Positions 28,760-40,228 of a DNA stretch of 64,000 bases are shown here, one piece after another. Every line of letters starts with the position of its first letter. Positions within the stretch are counted from its first letter, which is position 1. Location: positions 6,821,179-6,885,178 of the forward strand of contig OZ026608.1 in the NCBI GenBank assembly GCA_964020085.1. The letters are read 5' to 3'. Position numbers and translations under genes: made by a program. The notes below the pieces were generated by a model. It was not told the DNA's origin. It made no database searches and saw only the letters and a program-made list of their open reading frames with translations. This DNA comes from Micromussa lordhowensis (taxonomy: Eukaryota; Cnidaria; Anthozoa; Scleractinia; Lobophylliidae).

Positions 28760-28860
28760 GAAAACAAAATTCATTTAACTTGACGTTTCGTATGTTTCGA
28801 CATACATCTTCAGAAGTGACCGTTTGGAATAGAAGTAACAACTAAATGTCAATTCAAGAT
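28760..28860 (-). mobile_element. Penelope-like 3' end fragment
   Basis: It contains GACGTTTCGTATGTTTCGAC then ATACATCTTCAGAAGTGACC, the reverse complement of the CTGAAGATG...GTCGAAAC block found at Penelope-like 3' ends. Assignment rests on this motif only. Confidence 0.4.
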
Positions 28861-28992
28861 AAGTAACAATGACAGAAGCTAAAAAAAAAATTTGCACATC
28901 AAAATATGCAAACTAATAAAGATAAAGCTTTTCTCTACTAACATTATCGTTTAGAGTAGGTTTCAATTCCCTAATTAGTAGATTCTCTTTAA

Positions 28993-29075
28993 CAATGCGA
29001 ATTGGCCACCGTAAAGAGATTCCAAAGCTGACGTTTCGAGCGTCAGCCCTTCGTCGGAGCGAATTTCTGAGTTAC
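28993..29075 (-). mobile_element. Penelope-like terminal fragment
   Basis: AAGCTGACGTTTCGAGCGTC and CAGCCCTTCGTCGGAGCGAA match the unit at 54226-54313, including flanking CCACCGTAAAGAGATTC-type sequence. It is a recurrent terminal block; the Penelope assignment is inference. Confidence 0.4.
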
Positions 29076-29637
29076 CTTGTCCATCTGTTTCAAAACGAGT
29101 TCTCTTGCAAAACCTTTCATTTGAAACACGAAAATGAACCTCTAGTCGAAACACATGACCGACATTTTCAAATGAATGGTGTTGCACGACTCGTTTTGAC
29201 CCAGAGACAAAAGCCAGAAATGGCCTGTTAAAAAAATTCTTCCAAGTAGGATTGCCTCTGCTTTGCCATGCACGTGTTGATATTTCTTCGTTCTAACGGG
29301 GTATACTATACGTCAGTTTGGGCTTCTGGATTGTACGTCTTCGTTGTAACGAGGATTCGTTATATTGAGGTTCTGTTCCATACATTGTACTGTAACTTTT
29401 GCCAGGCTGAAGAATATCTTCAACCTAAAACTTAGCCAAAGTAATAAACGACGTCTCAACATCGTCTGGGTAAATGTGTAGGTTACTTTTTGCATGATGA
29501 ATAGATCTACAATTATGCGCATAAGGTGGCAAAATACACATTAAGTGACAAGAAAGCAGGAAAGGTGAAACTACGTTAGTTAAAAGTTTACTCTAAAGAA
29601 TACAGCATCATTTTGCCTAGCAGATTGTGTGTAAAGT

Positions 29638-29952
29638 TCCTAGGTAGGTAAAGGTAAAGTCTGCATACGAGCCAAGTGGCCCATCAGGCCAGGGCTTATC
29701 CCGGTTTCCGTGGCATGAAGCGACTAGGAATACATCTACTCCCCCCTGGATGGGATGCCAGTCCATCGCAGGGTTACCCCCAAGCAATAAATTCGCCGGT
29801 ACCCATTTATACACCTGGGTGGAGAGAGGCACCGTGAGAGTAAAGTGTCTTTCCTAAGAACACAACGCCAACAATGACCCAGGCCAGGGCTCGGACCCCG
29901 AGCGCTCGCTCCGGAGTCGAGCGCACTAACCATGAGGCCACCGCGCCTCCCT
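29638..29952 (-). mobile_element. tRNA-derived SINE (second family)
   Basis: On the minus strand the head reads GCGGTGGCCTCATGGTTAGT, with B-box-like GGTCCGAGCCC. The body holds GGAAAGACACTTTACTCTC, GATGGACTGGCATCCCATCC and CCACTTGGCTCGTATGCAG, ending in a (CCTTTA)-like tail. A tail fragment is at 6384-6430. Confidence 0.8.
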
Positions 29953-30007
29953 TGTGTAATGTTCATAAGAGGTACAAAATTACTTCAGTAGTGGTTTTCG
30001 TATTCGT

Positions 30008-30160
30008 CCATGAATGGCTTTGCAAACCCGGGGGGGGACTCCTATATAAAAAAGGACGGGGGTGCTCGTCGGAAAATTTTGGATGCTTTGTGGGTGTGGC
30101 TTGAAATTTTTTCACCCCTAAGAGGTACCAGTATTTTCACGTTGTCTTGACCAACCTTTG
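30008..30160 (+). repeat. Dispersed G-rich repeat
   Basis: It reads CCCGGGGGGGGACTCCTATA then AAAAAGGACGGGGGTGCTCG and CACCCCTAAGAGGTACCAGT. A related piece is inverted at about 63490-63560. It is probably a high-copy repeat. Confidence 0.5.
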
Positions 30161-31034
30161 CAGTACGTTTTCTATTTTTAAAGTTTTTTGGTCTGTTCAC
30201 GATCTATTTTGATCCAACGTAGAGCAAGTTTTGATCGTACACGGTTTTTGCAGTGGTTTAAGCCTTAATAAGTTCTTAAACAACTCATTATCTTCTGTCA
30301 TATTGTTTGGCTTATTGGGGCTCAATAGTCTAAAAGGGACTAAAACGTTTGCTTACATATGGTGAAGAAAGATCAATTGCGTGCGATTGCACTCATAAAG
30401 AGAAATAAATTTTAAAGGTTTCACTGAAAAAGGTTGCTATGGCAACCAGCCACAACCTTTTGAGGTTTAATTTTATAGCATTGACCCCAACAGTTCCTGT
30501 TCTTTTACAAAACAAGATTTGATTTTCAAACAAGCATATCTTGTAAGTTTCTGTTTCGTTCTATGTAATAAACTAAAGTTTTTACAGTTAACTCTTGTTT
30601 TCAGTGCTTTATTTGGAAATAACCTTATTTTGCACTTCTAAAATATCAGATCAAAACATTGACACTTTTATAGACACGGCGCCTAAAATACCATTTTGTG
30701 CCTTTAAAGTGACCTGCTTCTAGACCTTCTACTCTGTTTTGGCCTGACACAGTCGTAAACCAAGTTTCGATCTGTTAGCGCTTAACAGCACTCTTGGAAC
30801 CACGAACTGCCGCAAACATTCATTTCTTCGCATGCTGCATGTCAAGTTACCGATCACCAGACTTAAATGATGTCCTTTGACCACCAAAACAGCTATTTGG
30901 AAGACATTCTGCCACTGACAGGTTAATACGCTTTCGATACGCGGCAGAATTGAACTTCTTCAATCGATATATCGACATCAGGTGACTATGACTAACCTTT
31001 GTGTTTTCAAAAGTGCATCATAGAAACCTCTTTA

Positions 31035-31080
31035 CCAGGGTCTCTCGTCTTCTCGCCCTGCTGGAGACGAGAGGCCCTGG
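31035..31080. mobile_element. Short hairpin, likely MITE end
   Basis: CCAGGGTCTCTCGTCT pairs with AGACGAGAGGCCCTGG with one mismatch around a 14 bp loop. Confidence 0.75.
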
Positions 31081-31111
31081 GAACGAGGTTGCATCATAGG
31101 TACTGTTGGTA

Positions 31112-31115
31112 CTGA

Positions 31116-31178
<63 letters not shown>
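31112..31178. repeat. (ATT)n microsatellite
   Basis: About 22 units. It produces a meaningless poly-Asn frame on the minus strand. Confidence 0.95.
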
Positions 31179-31179
<1 letters not shown>

Positions 31180-31324
31180 GGTGCACCGCATAGCACACTC
31201 ATTTAGTTTTTTCAAGTTTGGAGGCTGCTGCCTTGCTGCAGTGCATCCATACCGTGGAACAATAGCTAAAGTGAGGAAGTCTATAAGCCATGTACGATAG
31301 CAATTTAGTCTTGGTACTTAGGCC

Positions 31325-31625
31325 TCCGTCCATGCTACGCCGGAGAAATTTGAAAATGGAACAATCGGCGACACTGAGAAACGTTTGGGCGCACCCTTGA
31401 TTGTTAGGGTTAATCACATGATTATCGTGACGACATCGGTTTCGAAAAGCTTCGTTTTCAAAATGTTTTCTGCCCACACAAAAACGCAAAGCCGGCATTT
31501 TTCAAAGCCCTCCGGTTTGAAGAACGTTTTTGAAAAGTTCCGTTTTCGCTGGACAATATATCGAGATTAGTGCGGTCTGCCGGCCTAACTGTAGAAATAA
31601 AGCTGCGTTTTCAAAGTGTGAACCG
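31325..31625. repeat. Dispersed repeat related to 47865-48180 and 42080-42185
   Basis: Shared blocks are CTACGCCGGAGAAATT, AAAACGCAAAGCCGGC, CTAACTGTAGAAATAAAGCT and GCGTTTTCA. It is probably a MITE family; no coding potential. Confidence 0.6.
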
Positions 31626-32251
31626 GGCTTTAGTAACTTTCCGGAACCTGGAGCTCAATTTACGAAGCTTTCCTAAGTTAAGGCGGGGAGTTGAGAAGTG
31701 AAACATAGGCACGTAAGGCGTGCAAGCACTCACTGAACTCTTAACAGCTACGATAAGTAAGGCGGGGGTATACATGAATAGGAGTGAAATTTGAAGTAAT
31801 ATTAAAAGGAAATTGTTAGGATTAAGATGGGTTGAAAACACTACCAGACAGTTGACCCAGGTTGGTAGGGGACTGTTTGGTATCCGTCTACTAATTCTTC
31901 ACTTCAAATTTCAATTTTCCAAATCCATCAAATCTTCAACATTTCATATTTTCCTCAATTTAACCTATCCGTTGAGAAAAAATATCTCTTTCCCAAAATG
32001 CCCAAAAATCACCCAAACATTTACACAAAACCGCCAAACAGTGGTTCATGAGATGAGCAGAGAGATTTAGTGTCGCTTGAAACGTGACCGAGATATTGGC
32101 AGAAAGGCCGTGTTAAGCGACGTCAAAACAGCCTTCACGTGTACCCCTGCCTTAAGGTGAATCCGGGGCATTGGTTCTAAACAATAGCCTTTTGTGTTCG
32201 GACAATACTTACGAGTCATCTTAAAGGAGTCCAGTTACGGGTACGGGTATT

Positions 32252-32325
32252 TGCTGCGGAGCGAGCGTAGCAGCAGTTCATAATTGCTGCGGAGCGAGCG
32301 TAGCGAGCGTAGCAGCAGTTCATAA
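32252..32325. repeat. Short tandem duplication
   Basis: TGCTGCGGAGCGAGCGTAGC followed by AGCAGTTCATAAT occurs twice in succession, the second with an extra GAGCGTAGC. Confidence 0.9.
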
Positions 32326-34265
32326 TCTAAATATAAAAGAAAGGTAGGAAAATTTGAGATTTTGCCATGGTTTTTAGCCTCGCTTTCAGCGGACCACAAT
32401 GCTTTGCACTGTGGTAGAGCCTCGTTTTCAGCGGACCACAATGCTCTGCGCTGTGAAGAGCCTCGCTTTCAGCGGACCAGAATGCACTGCGCATTGCCTC
32501 AATTCGAGACCAAGACAACAAGCAACTGAGAAGTTCTAACATAACATAACATAACATAAGGTCTTCTACACTGTCATCTTGCTTTTTCGAGTTTCGACGT
32601 CAGTTCAGTTGAGTGCCAGTGCATGATGATGATTTCATTGCAATGTTAGGTATCAGCCAGGGTTCAGAATGCGAATTTTCGAAATTTTTGATTTCGAGCC
32701 GTTCAATACCCGTTGACAAGTCCTGTCATTCTGGATTAACTTGTAGGTCAACGCGTCACGAAATAATTACAAGGTATCGTGGTGTCATTTTATCACGCAT
32801 TACATACCGCAAGATTGATTCAAATGCCTGCGAAAAAAAAAGAAGAGGTCGTGTTTGTTTTCATCTGCAACGGCAAGGCGGAAGAAGCCGAAAGAACCTC
32901 TTACAGATCTGGAAAGCACTGAAACATGGCAAAAGTTCTATGGCCACGCTATCGTAGCCGGTCAAAGACTGCAGGAAAAGATCAATGAATCGGTGACCTG
33001 TCGCTTTTGTCAAGAAAGCGTTGAACTTGTGGAGAATTTAGGAAGTAAAAACGGACTTGGTTCCATTTGGATGTTTCAGTGCCAGAACGAAAGCTGTCCG
33101 TCGCACGAAACTAATCTTCCATTTCCGACGATGGAAAAAAAGCAGGGCGCTCGCGATAAATTGTGCATCGGTTCTTGGCTTTCGAGCTATCGATGGCGGT
33201 CGCGCGGCAGTCTCAAAGGTTTTTAGTTCTCTTGGTCTATCGCCGATAAACAGAAAATACAGTTTATTCCCGCCACGTCCCGCGTAAAGATTTGGCCTGC
33301 TGCATATCACCTGTCAAATGCCTATTGTTGTTGCAAGATGATCCCTCGCTGGTAAACTGGATGATTAGGTGTTATAATCCTATTGCGGTTAAGATGCCGC
33401 AAAAAATATATCTTTCTTGTTTTCATTTTGGAAAGTTAAGCGTACGTTTTTAACTCCAAGTCGGCAGCCCCTGAACCGATTTAGCTGAAATTTGCCCAGC
33501 TATTTGTCAGATTGTTTTTCTTGAGAAGCGTGTCGGCGATTTTTGTTTTCTTTTTCCGTTTTCGAATAATCGTCATTTTTTCGAAGGAAGTGCTGATGAT
33601 TTGTCCCCTCTGACTTCCTATTGTCACAAGGAAGCAAATGAAAACTGAGACACGGTTTTTTAGTAGAACGTGTCAAGAAGCAAATGCGATGTTTATCGTT
33701 CTCTTCCGACATTCTTAGCGGGGACTGGAGTTGACTTTACACAGACATATGCTTTCGCAAAAAACGTCTCAATTGCGCTATCTCTTACGATTTTCGATTT
33801 TTTTCGATTTTTCTATTTTTTCGATAGTACTGTCGTCTGCCAAAAATTGAACGTAGTTTAAGTATTTTTTCTGATAGCTTTGTCGTATACTCCTGTAGCT
33901 GCCATGTGCTTCTTGCCGAAGCTCCTCGGCAAATTTGACAGGCTTTCATGTGTTCGCACTTATACACTAATTCGCACAGCTACATTCAGTATTTTTTAAC
34001 AAGCCGTTGCATAAATTTATCGCACAAAATCAGTTAATTTTCATGAAATCTTAAACTGTTGCATTATTTCTTTCAGAAATTAAACGCTGTAACTGATGAC
34101 ATCATGAATTGAATATAACCACATCTTACTCAACAATTTCTGGGACTTGACCAAACAAAATAACTTGATGACAACCATTTTTACACAAGCTCTATACAAT
34201 CCCTACTTCGATTTGCAAACAACATCCCAATTTCCGCAGCACTTTCATAGCTTTGGCTACACTAG
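32326..34265 (+). repeat. ~2 kb tandem unit, copy 1
   Basis: It starts TCTAAATATAAAAGAAAGGT and ends GGCTACACTAG. It contains an AACAT microsatellite (about 32538-32560) and a zinc-ribbon-like ORF. It is nearly identical to copy 3 but lacks ~130 bp of the ORF. Confidence 0.9.
32824..33226 (+). pseudogene. Zinc-ribbon-like ORF, copy 1 (possible Mutator-like transposase N-terminus)
   Basis: The ATG at 32824 opens MPAKKK but shifts frame within ~20 codons. A neighbouring frame reads FYGHAIVAGQRLQEKINESV, CRFCQESVELVENLG, LGSIWMFQCQNESCPSHETN; the CxxC...C-x5-C pattern suggests a zinc ribbon. A further frameshift leads to KSRALAINCASVLGFRAID and FSSLGLSPIN, consistent with a Mutator-like transposase domain in cnidarian genomes. 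That family name is recalled, not tested. The copy is dead. Confidence 0.5.
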
Positions 34266-34822
34266 TCTAAATATAAAAGAAAGGTAGGAAAATTTGAGAT
34301 TTTGCCATGGTTTTAAGCCTCGCTTTCAGCGGACCACAATGCTTTGCGCTGTGGTAGAGCCTCGTTTTCAGCGGACCACAATGCTCTGCGCTGCGAAGAG
34401 CCTCGCTTTCAGCGGACCAGAATGCACTGCGCATTGCCTCAATTCGAGACCAAGAACATAAGCAACTGAGAAGTTCTAACATAACATAACATAAGATCTT
34501 CTACACTGTCATCTTGCTTTTTCGAGTTTCGATGCCAGTTCAGGCGAGTGCCAGTGCGTCATTGCAAGGGTTCAGAATGCGAATTTTCGAAATTTTTGAT
34601 TTCGAGACGTTCAGATAGAGCTTTTCAAGAGCTTTCTTTAAAAATTCCAAAAAGAAACATTATTTCGTTGGAAGTTGAAGTTTGCTACACGTTAATTGTT
34701 TGAAATACCCGTTAAAAAGTCCTGTCATTCTGGATTAACTTGTAGGTAACGCGTCACGAAATAATTCACAAGGTATAGTGGTGTCATTTTATCACGCATT
34801 ACATGCCGCAAGATTGATTCAA

Positions 34823-35308
34823 ATGCCTGCAAAAAAAAGAAAAGAAGAGGTCGTGTTCCTTTTCATCTGCAACGGCAAGGCGTAAGAAGCCGAAAGACTC
34901 GTTTAGCTTTATTGGGCTGAAAAATTAGCGGAGAGTGACAAAGGCTCTTACTTCGACCAGGAGCAATGGCTAAAGGAGTTGAACGAGCAGCCAAGCGCCG
35001 AATGCGATTCGTCGCTTTCCTCGTCAACATGTAGTGCAAGCCGGTCAAAAATTACGGTTAAAGAACCTCTTTCAGATCTGGAAAGCACTGAAACATGGCA
35101 AAAGTTCTATGACCACGCTATCGTAGCCGGTCAAAGACTGCAGGAGAAGATCAACGAATCGGTGACCTGTCGCTTTTGTCTAGAAAGCGTTGAACTTGTG
35201 GAGAATTTAGGAAGTAAAAACGGACTTGGTTCCATTTGGATGTTTCAGTGCCAGAACGAAAGCTGTCCGTCGCACGAAACTAATCTTCCATTATATTTCC
35301 GACAATGA
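34823..35308 (+). pseudogene. Zinc-ribbon-like ORF, copy 2
   Basis: It reads MPAKKRKEEV from the ATG and shifts frame; the second open part covers ITVKEPLSDLESTETWQKFY, CRFCLESVELVENLG and CQNESCPSHETN, ending early at 35308. It has the fullest version of the serine-rich linker that copy 3 lost (about 35000-35045). Confidence 0.5.
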
Positions 35309-35992
35309 AAAAAAGCAGGGCGCTCGCGATAAATTGTGCATCGGTTCTTGGCTTTCGAACTATCGATGGCGGTCACGCGACAGTCTCAAAGGTATAGTTT
35401 TCTTGGTCTGTCGTCGATAAACAGAAAATGCAGTGTATTCCCGCCACGTCCGGCGTAAAGATTTGGCCTGCTGCATCACCTGTCAAATGACTATTGTTGT
35501 TGCAAGATGATCCCTCGCTGGTAAACATCAAAATGGATGATTAGGTGTTATAATCCTATTGCGGTTAAGATGCCGCAAAAAATATATTTCTCTTGTTTTT
35601 CTCGGAACGAAAATTTTGGAAAGTTAAGCATACGTTTTTAACTCCAAGTCGGCAGCCCTGAACCGATTTAGCTGAAATTTGGCCAGCTTATTGTCAGATT
35701 GTTTTTCTTGAAAAGCGTGTCGGCGATTTTTGTTTTCTTTTTCCGTTTTCGAATACATGTAATCGTCATTTTTTCGAAGGAAGTGCTGATGATTTGTCCC
35801 CTCTGACTTTATCCTATTGTCACAAAAGAAACAAATAAAAACTGAGACATGGTTTTTTAGTTGAACGTGTCAAGAAGCAAATGCGATGTTTATCGTTCTC
35901 TTCCGACCATTCTTAGCGGGACTGGAGTTGACTTTACACAGACATATGTTTTCGCAAAAAACGTCTCAATTACGCTATCTCTTACGATTTTC

Positions 35993-36236
35993 ATAATCTA
36001 GAAATATTAAGCTTTCAGAAAATGTATGGTTTGTTGGGGTTTATAAGAGAAATGAAAGCGCTACAGAGATCCGCGTGCGGACGGTTCTGACGGGTGTAGC
36101 TGATACCTTAAGTAGATATATGTCTTCAATAGACTTGATATCAAGTTCGCCTTGAATAAGTTACACTGTTAGGTGGATACATGGCGATGAATAGATTGAT
36201 CAGGTCGAGTTCGCCGCAAACAAGTAACACTGAGGT
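35993..36236 (-). mobile_element. Insertion in copy 2, related to 42223-43098
   Basis: This segment is absent from copies 1 and 3. AGCTTTCAGAAAATGTAT and the following GTT(G/T)GGGGTTT are the reverse complement of sequence near 42285-42320, and GCTGATACCTTA matches that element's terminus. It is a truncated relative. Confidence 0.65.
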
Positions 36237-36279
36237 TTTCGATAGTACTGTCGTCTGCCAAAAATTAAACGTAGTTTAA

Positions 36280-37347
36280 GGTTACTTCCACCCTTCGCGG
36301 GTGCCCTTCGGGAAAAAAATCGTACGCGCGCCAGTTTCAATAAAATCCCAACTATATATCAGTAGAAAGCTTAATAAATGTACTTTACGAGAAAAATACA
36401 ATTTTAGCGATGTTTTCTTTTATTATGTGTCAGGAGGCGGTAAGGCGTGAAACGACCGAGGGTTCCTCCATTGAATTTATCGGGTATCGGATTCCGCCAC
36501 ACGAGCAAAATGGCTGCACAGCCTTATTCACAAGGCATCAATCAACAAAAGTGTGTCGGGCTTTTTCAATATTCTGATTGGTTATCGAGATATTTACATC
36601 TAAAGTTGGGGTAGCCAAAAATATGCGAGACGTGTTGCGTAAATGGACGCCACGGGGAAAGGGTGTTAAATATCAAAATTTCCCGACACACTTTGGTTTG
36701 TCATTATCTCTGGAATGTTCTGGCGAAATTTCACGACAATCCGTCAAGTCTACATACCCTATAAATTCGCTCAAAGTGGATGTATTTCGCCAAAAATCAA
36801 ATGCGAGATTTTAGCTTGTAAAGGTTCGTAAACAACTCGCGCCACACCTGGAGATTATCACGCCTAATAAAACCACAAACCAATGAAAAAACAGGACCTC
36901 CAAGTGTCTATGACAATAGATCACGATTTCCCGGGAAAACATCGCATTGCAACACGTTTTTTTATCTCGCTCGTTCTTCTTTAGGCTGTTTTTTTTCGTT
37001 TTCTTTACCCAAGGACTTTTTTCTGCTTTTGATTTTTCCGTAAAGAGCTTCCACGTGGGAATTTTTGTCAAGTGCGTGATGTAAATAAGAATATGCAAAT
37101 GACATGAAATACGAGCGATTAGCGTTTGCCTCGAAAATTTCCCTCGAGAGTTCCGCCAGTTGATAAGATTTTGACACCTTCGTAGTTTATTAACTTTATT
37201 TGAAAATATGTTTTTTCTAAATAACTCGGCGGCTTTTTGAGATTTTTAATGTTATTCTTTTGGAAACACTAGATAAAATGACAAACTTAAATTTTGTCAA
37301 ATAAAAGAAAAAACGATTTTTTGGGCCTCTGAAGGGTGGAAGTTTCC
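36280..37347. mobile_element. 1,068 bp non-autonomous transposon with TTAA target duplication
   Basis: TTAA is on both sides (36276-36279 and 37348-37351). The ends are GGTTACTTCCACCCTTC and GAAGGGTGGAAGTTTCC, inverted with two mismatches. Absence from copies 1 and 3 gives the empty site. TTAA fits Kolobok or piggyBac; no transposase frame is visible. Confidence 0.85.
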
Positions 37348-37751
37348 TTAAGTATTTTTTCTGTTAGCTTTCTCGTATACTCGTGTAGCTGCCATGTGCT
37401 TCTTGCCGAAGCACCTCGGAAAATTTGACAGGATTTCATGTGTTCGCACTTATGCACTAATCCGCACAGCTACATTCGATATTTTTTAACAAACCGTTGC
37501 ATAATCGTACAAAATCAGTTAATTTTGTTCATGAAATCTTAAACTTATGAACTTTATTGTTGCTGTACCTGATGACATCATGAATTGAATATAACCACAT
37601 CTTACTCCATCTTACTCAACAATTTCTGGGACTTGACCAAACAAAATAACTTGATGACAACCATTTCTACACAAGCTCTATACAAACCCTACTTCAATTT
37701 GCAAACAACATCCCAATTTCCGCAGCACTTTCATAGCTTTGGCTACACTAG

Positions 37752-39868
37752 TCTAAATATAAAAGAAAGGTAGGAAAATTTGAGATTTTGCCATGGTTTT
37801 TAGCCTCGCTTTCAGCGGACCACAATGCTTTGCACTGTGGTAGAGCCTCGTTTTCAGCGGACCACAATGCTCTGCGCTGTGAAGAGCCTCGCTTTCAGCG
37901 GACCAGAATGCACTGCGCATTGCCTCAATTCGAGACCAAGACAACAAGCAACTGAGAAGTTCTAACATAACATAACATAACATAACATAACATAAGGTCT
38001 TCTACACTGTCATCTTGCTTTTTCGAGTTTCGACGTCAGTTCAGTTGAGTGCCAGTGCATGATGATGATTTCATTGCAATGTTAGGTATCAGCCAGGGTT
38101 CAGAATGCGAATTTTCGAAATTTTTGATTTCGAGCCGTTCAATACCCGTTGACAAGTCCTGTCATTCTGGATTAACTTGTAGGTCAACGCGTCACGAAAT
38201 AATTACAAGGTATCGTGGTGTCATTTTATCACGCATTACATACCGCAAGATTGATTCAAATGCCTGCGAAAAAAAAGAAGAGGTCGTGTTTGTTTTCATC
38301 TGCAACGGCAAGGCGGAAGAAGCCGAAAGACTCGTTTAGCTCTGATTGGGCTGAAGAATTAGCGGAGAGTGACAAAGGCTCTTACTTCGACCAGGAGCAA
38401 TGGCTAAAGGAGTTGACCGAGCCGCCAAGCGCCGAAAATGTAGTGCAAGCCGGTCAAAAATTACGGTTGAAGAACCTCTTACAGATCTGGAAAGCACTGA
38501 AACATGGCAAAAGTTCTATGGCCACGCTATATATCGTAGCCGGTCAAAGATTGCAGGAAAAGATCAATGAATCGGTGACCTGTCGCTTTTGTCAAGAAAG
38601 CGTTGAACTTGTGGAGAATTTAGGAAGTAAAAACGGACTTGGTTCCATTTGGATGTTTCAGTGCCAGAACGAAAGCTGTCCGTCGCACGAAACTAATCTT
38701 CCATTTCCGACGATGGAAAAAAAGCAGGGCGCTCGCGATAAATTGTGCATCGGTTCTTGGCTTTCGAGCTATCGATGGCGGTCGCGCGGCAGTCTCAAAG
38801 GTTTTTAGTTCTCTTGGTCTATCGCCGATAAACAGAAAATACAGTCTATTCCCGCCACGTCCCGCGTAAAGATTTGGCCTGCTGCATATCACCTGTCAAA
38901 TGCCTATTGTTGTTGCAAGATGATCCCTCGCTGGTAAACTGGATGATTAGGTGTTATAATCCTATTGCGGTTAAGATGCCGCAAAAAATATATCTTTCTT
39001 GTTTTCTCGGAACGAAAATTTTGGAAAGTTAAGCGTACGTTTTTAACTCCAAGTCGGCAGCCCCTGAACCGATTTAGCTGAAATTTGCCCAGCTATTTGT
39101 CAGATTGTTTTTCTTGAGAAGCGTGTCGGCGATTTTTCTTTTCTTTTTTCCGTTTTCGAATAATCGTCACTTTTTCGAAGGAAGTGCTGATGATTTGTCC
39201 CCTCTGACTTTATCCTATTGTCACAAAGAAGCAAATGAAAACTGAGACACGGTTTTTTAGTAGAACGTGTCAAGAAGCAAATGCGATGTTTATCGTTCTC
39301 TTCCGACATTCTTAGCGGGGACTGGAGTTGACTTTACACAGACATATGCTTTCGCAAAAAACGTCTCAATTGCGCTATCTCTTACGATTTTCGATTTTTC
39401 TATTTTTTCGATAGTACTGTCGTCTGCCAAAAATTGAACGTAGTTTAAGTATTTTTTCTGATAGCTTTGTCGTATACTCCTGTAGCTGCCATGTGCTTCT
39501 TGCCGAAGCTCCTCTGCAAATTTGACAGGCTTTCATGTGTTCGCACTTATGCACTAATTCGCACAGCTACATTCAGTATTTTTTAACAAGCCGTTGCATA
39601 AATTTATCGCACAAAATCAGTTAATTTTGTTCATGAAATCTTAAACTTATGAACTTTATTGTTGCATTATTTCTTTCAGAAATTAAACGCTGTAACTGAT
39701 GACATCATGAATTGAATATAACCACATCTTACTCAACAATTTCTGGGACTTGACCAAACAAAATAACTTGATGACAACCATTTTTACACAAGCTCTATAC
39801 AATCCCTACTTCGATTTGCAAACAACATCCCAATTTCCGCAGCACTTTCATAGCTTTGGCTACACTAG
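37752..39868 (+). repeat. ~2 kb tandem unit, copy 3
   Basis: It has the same boundaries as copy 1 and near-identical sequence, with a longer AACAT microsatellite (about 37963-37995). It ends GGCTACACTAG before unique sequence. Confidence 0.9.
38260..38808 (+). pseudogene. Zinc-ribbon-like ORF, copy 3, open by compensating indels
   Basis: It is open from MPAKKKKRSCLFSSATARRK through EELAESDKGSYFDQEQWLKE and INESVTCRFCQESVELVENL to a stop at 38808, 182 codons. Against copy 2, a 25 bp loss near 38438 shifts the frame and a 4 bp gain (TATA, about 38528) restores it. About 30 residues between are out of frame (KNLLQIWKALKHGKSS). The C-terminus still ends in a frameshift, so function is unlikely. 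Confidence 0.5.
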
Positions 39869-40228
39869 TATTACGGGTATTATTGAGTTATTTTTGCCAC
39901 ATACAAAATTAACGTTAAATTGAAGGAAACAGAAAAATATTATTGAGCTTAGATAGAAAAAGATAATAATAAACCATAAAGAAACAATTTCTGCAGTTTT
40001 AAATGAAAAATGACCGTTGTCACGGATAATTTTTAACAGAACCGATGATTAAAATTCAGAGAATCAAAGATTTATAACTGAAAATGGCCCCAACTCAAGA
40101 AATAATGCTATAAATAGTCAAGAAACTGAATTCTATAAATATTTATATATGGATATGTTGTATGTATTTATTAATGAGCTTTCGTATGTTAGTTAAAAAC
40201 ACGATACTTCAACACCGCGATACTTAAA

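Larger units (their letters stand above)
34266..37751 (+). repeat. ~2 kb tandem unit, copy 2 (interrupted)
   Basis: It has the same start and end sequences as copies 1 and 3 but is more diverged. It is enlarged by two insertions, 35993-36236 and 36280-37347. Confidence 0.9.

Noticed and set aside
31018..31215. Poly-asparagine protein
   Set aside because: Translation of the (ATT)n microsatellite on the minus strand.
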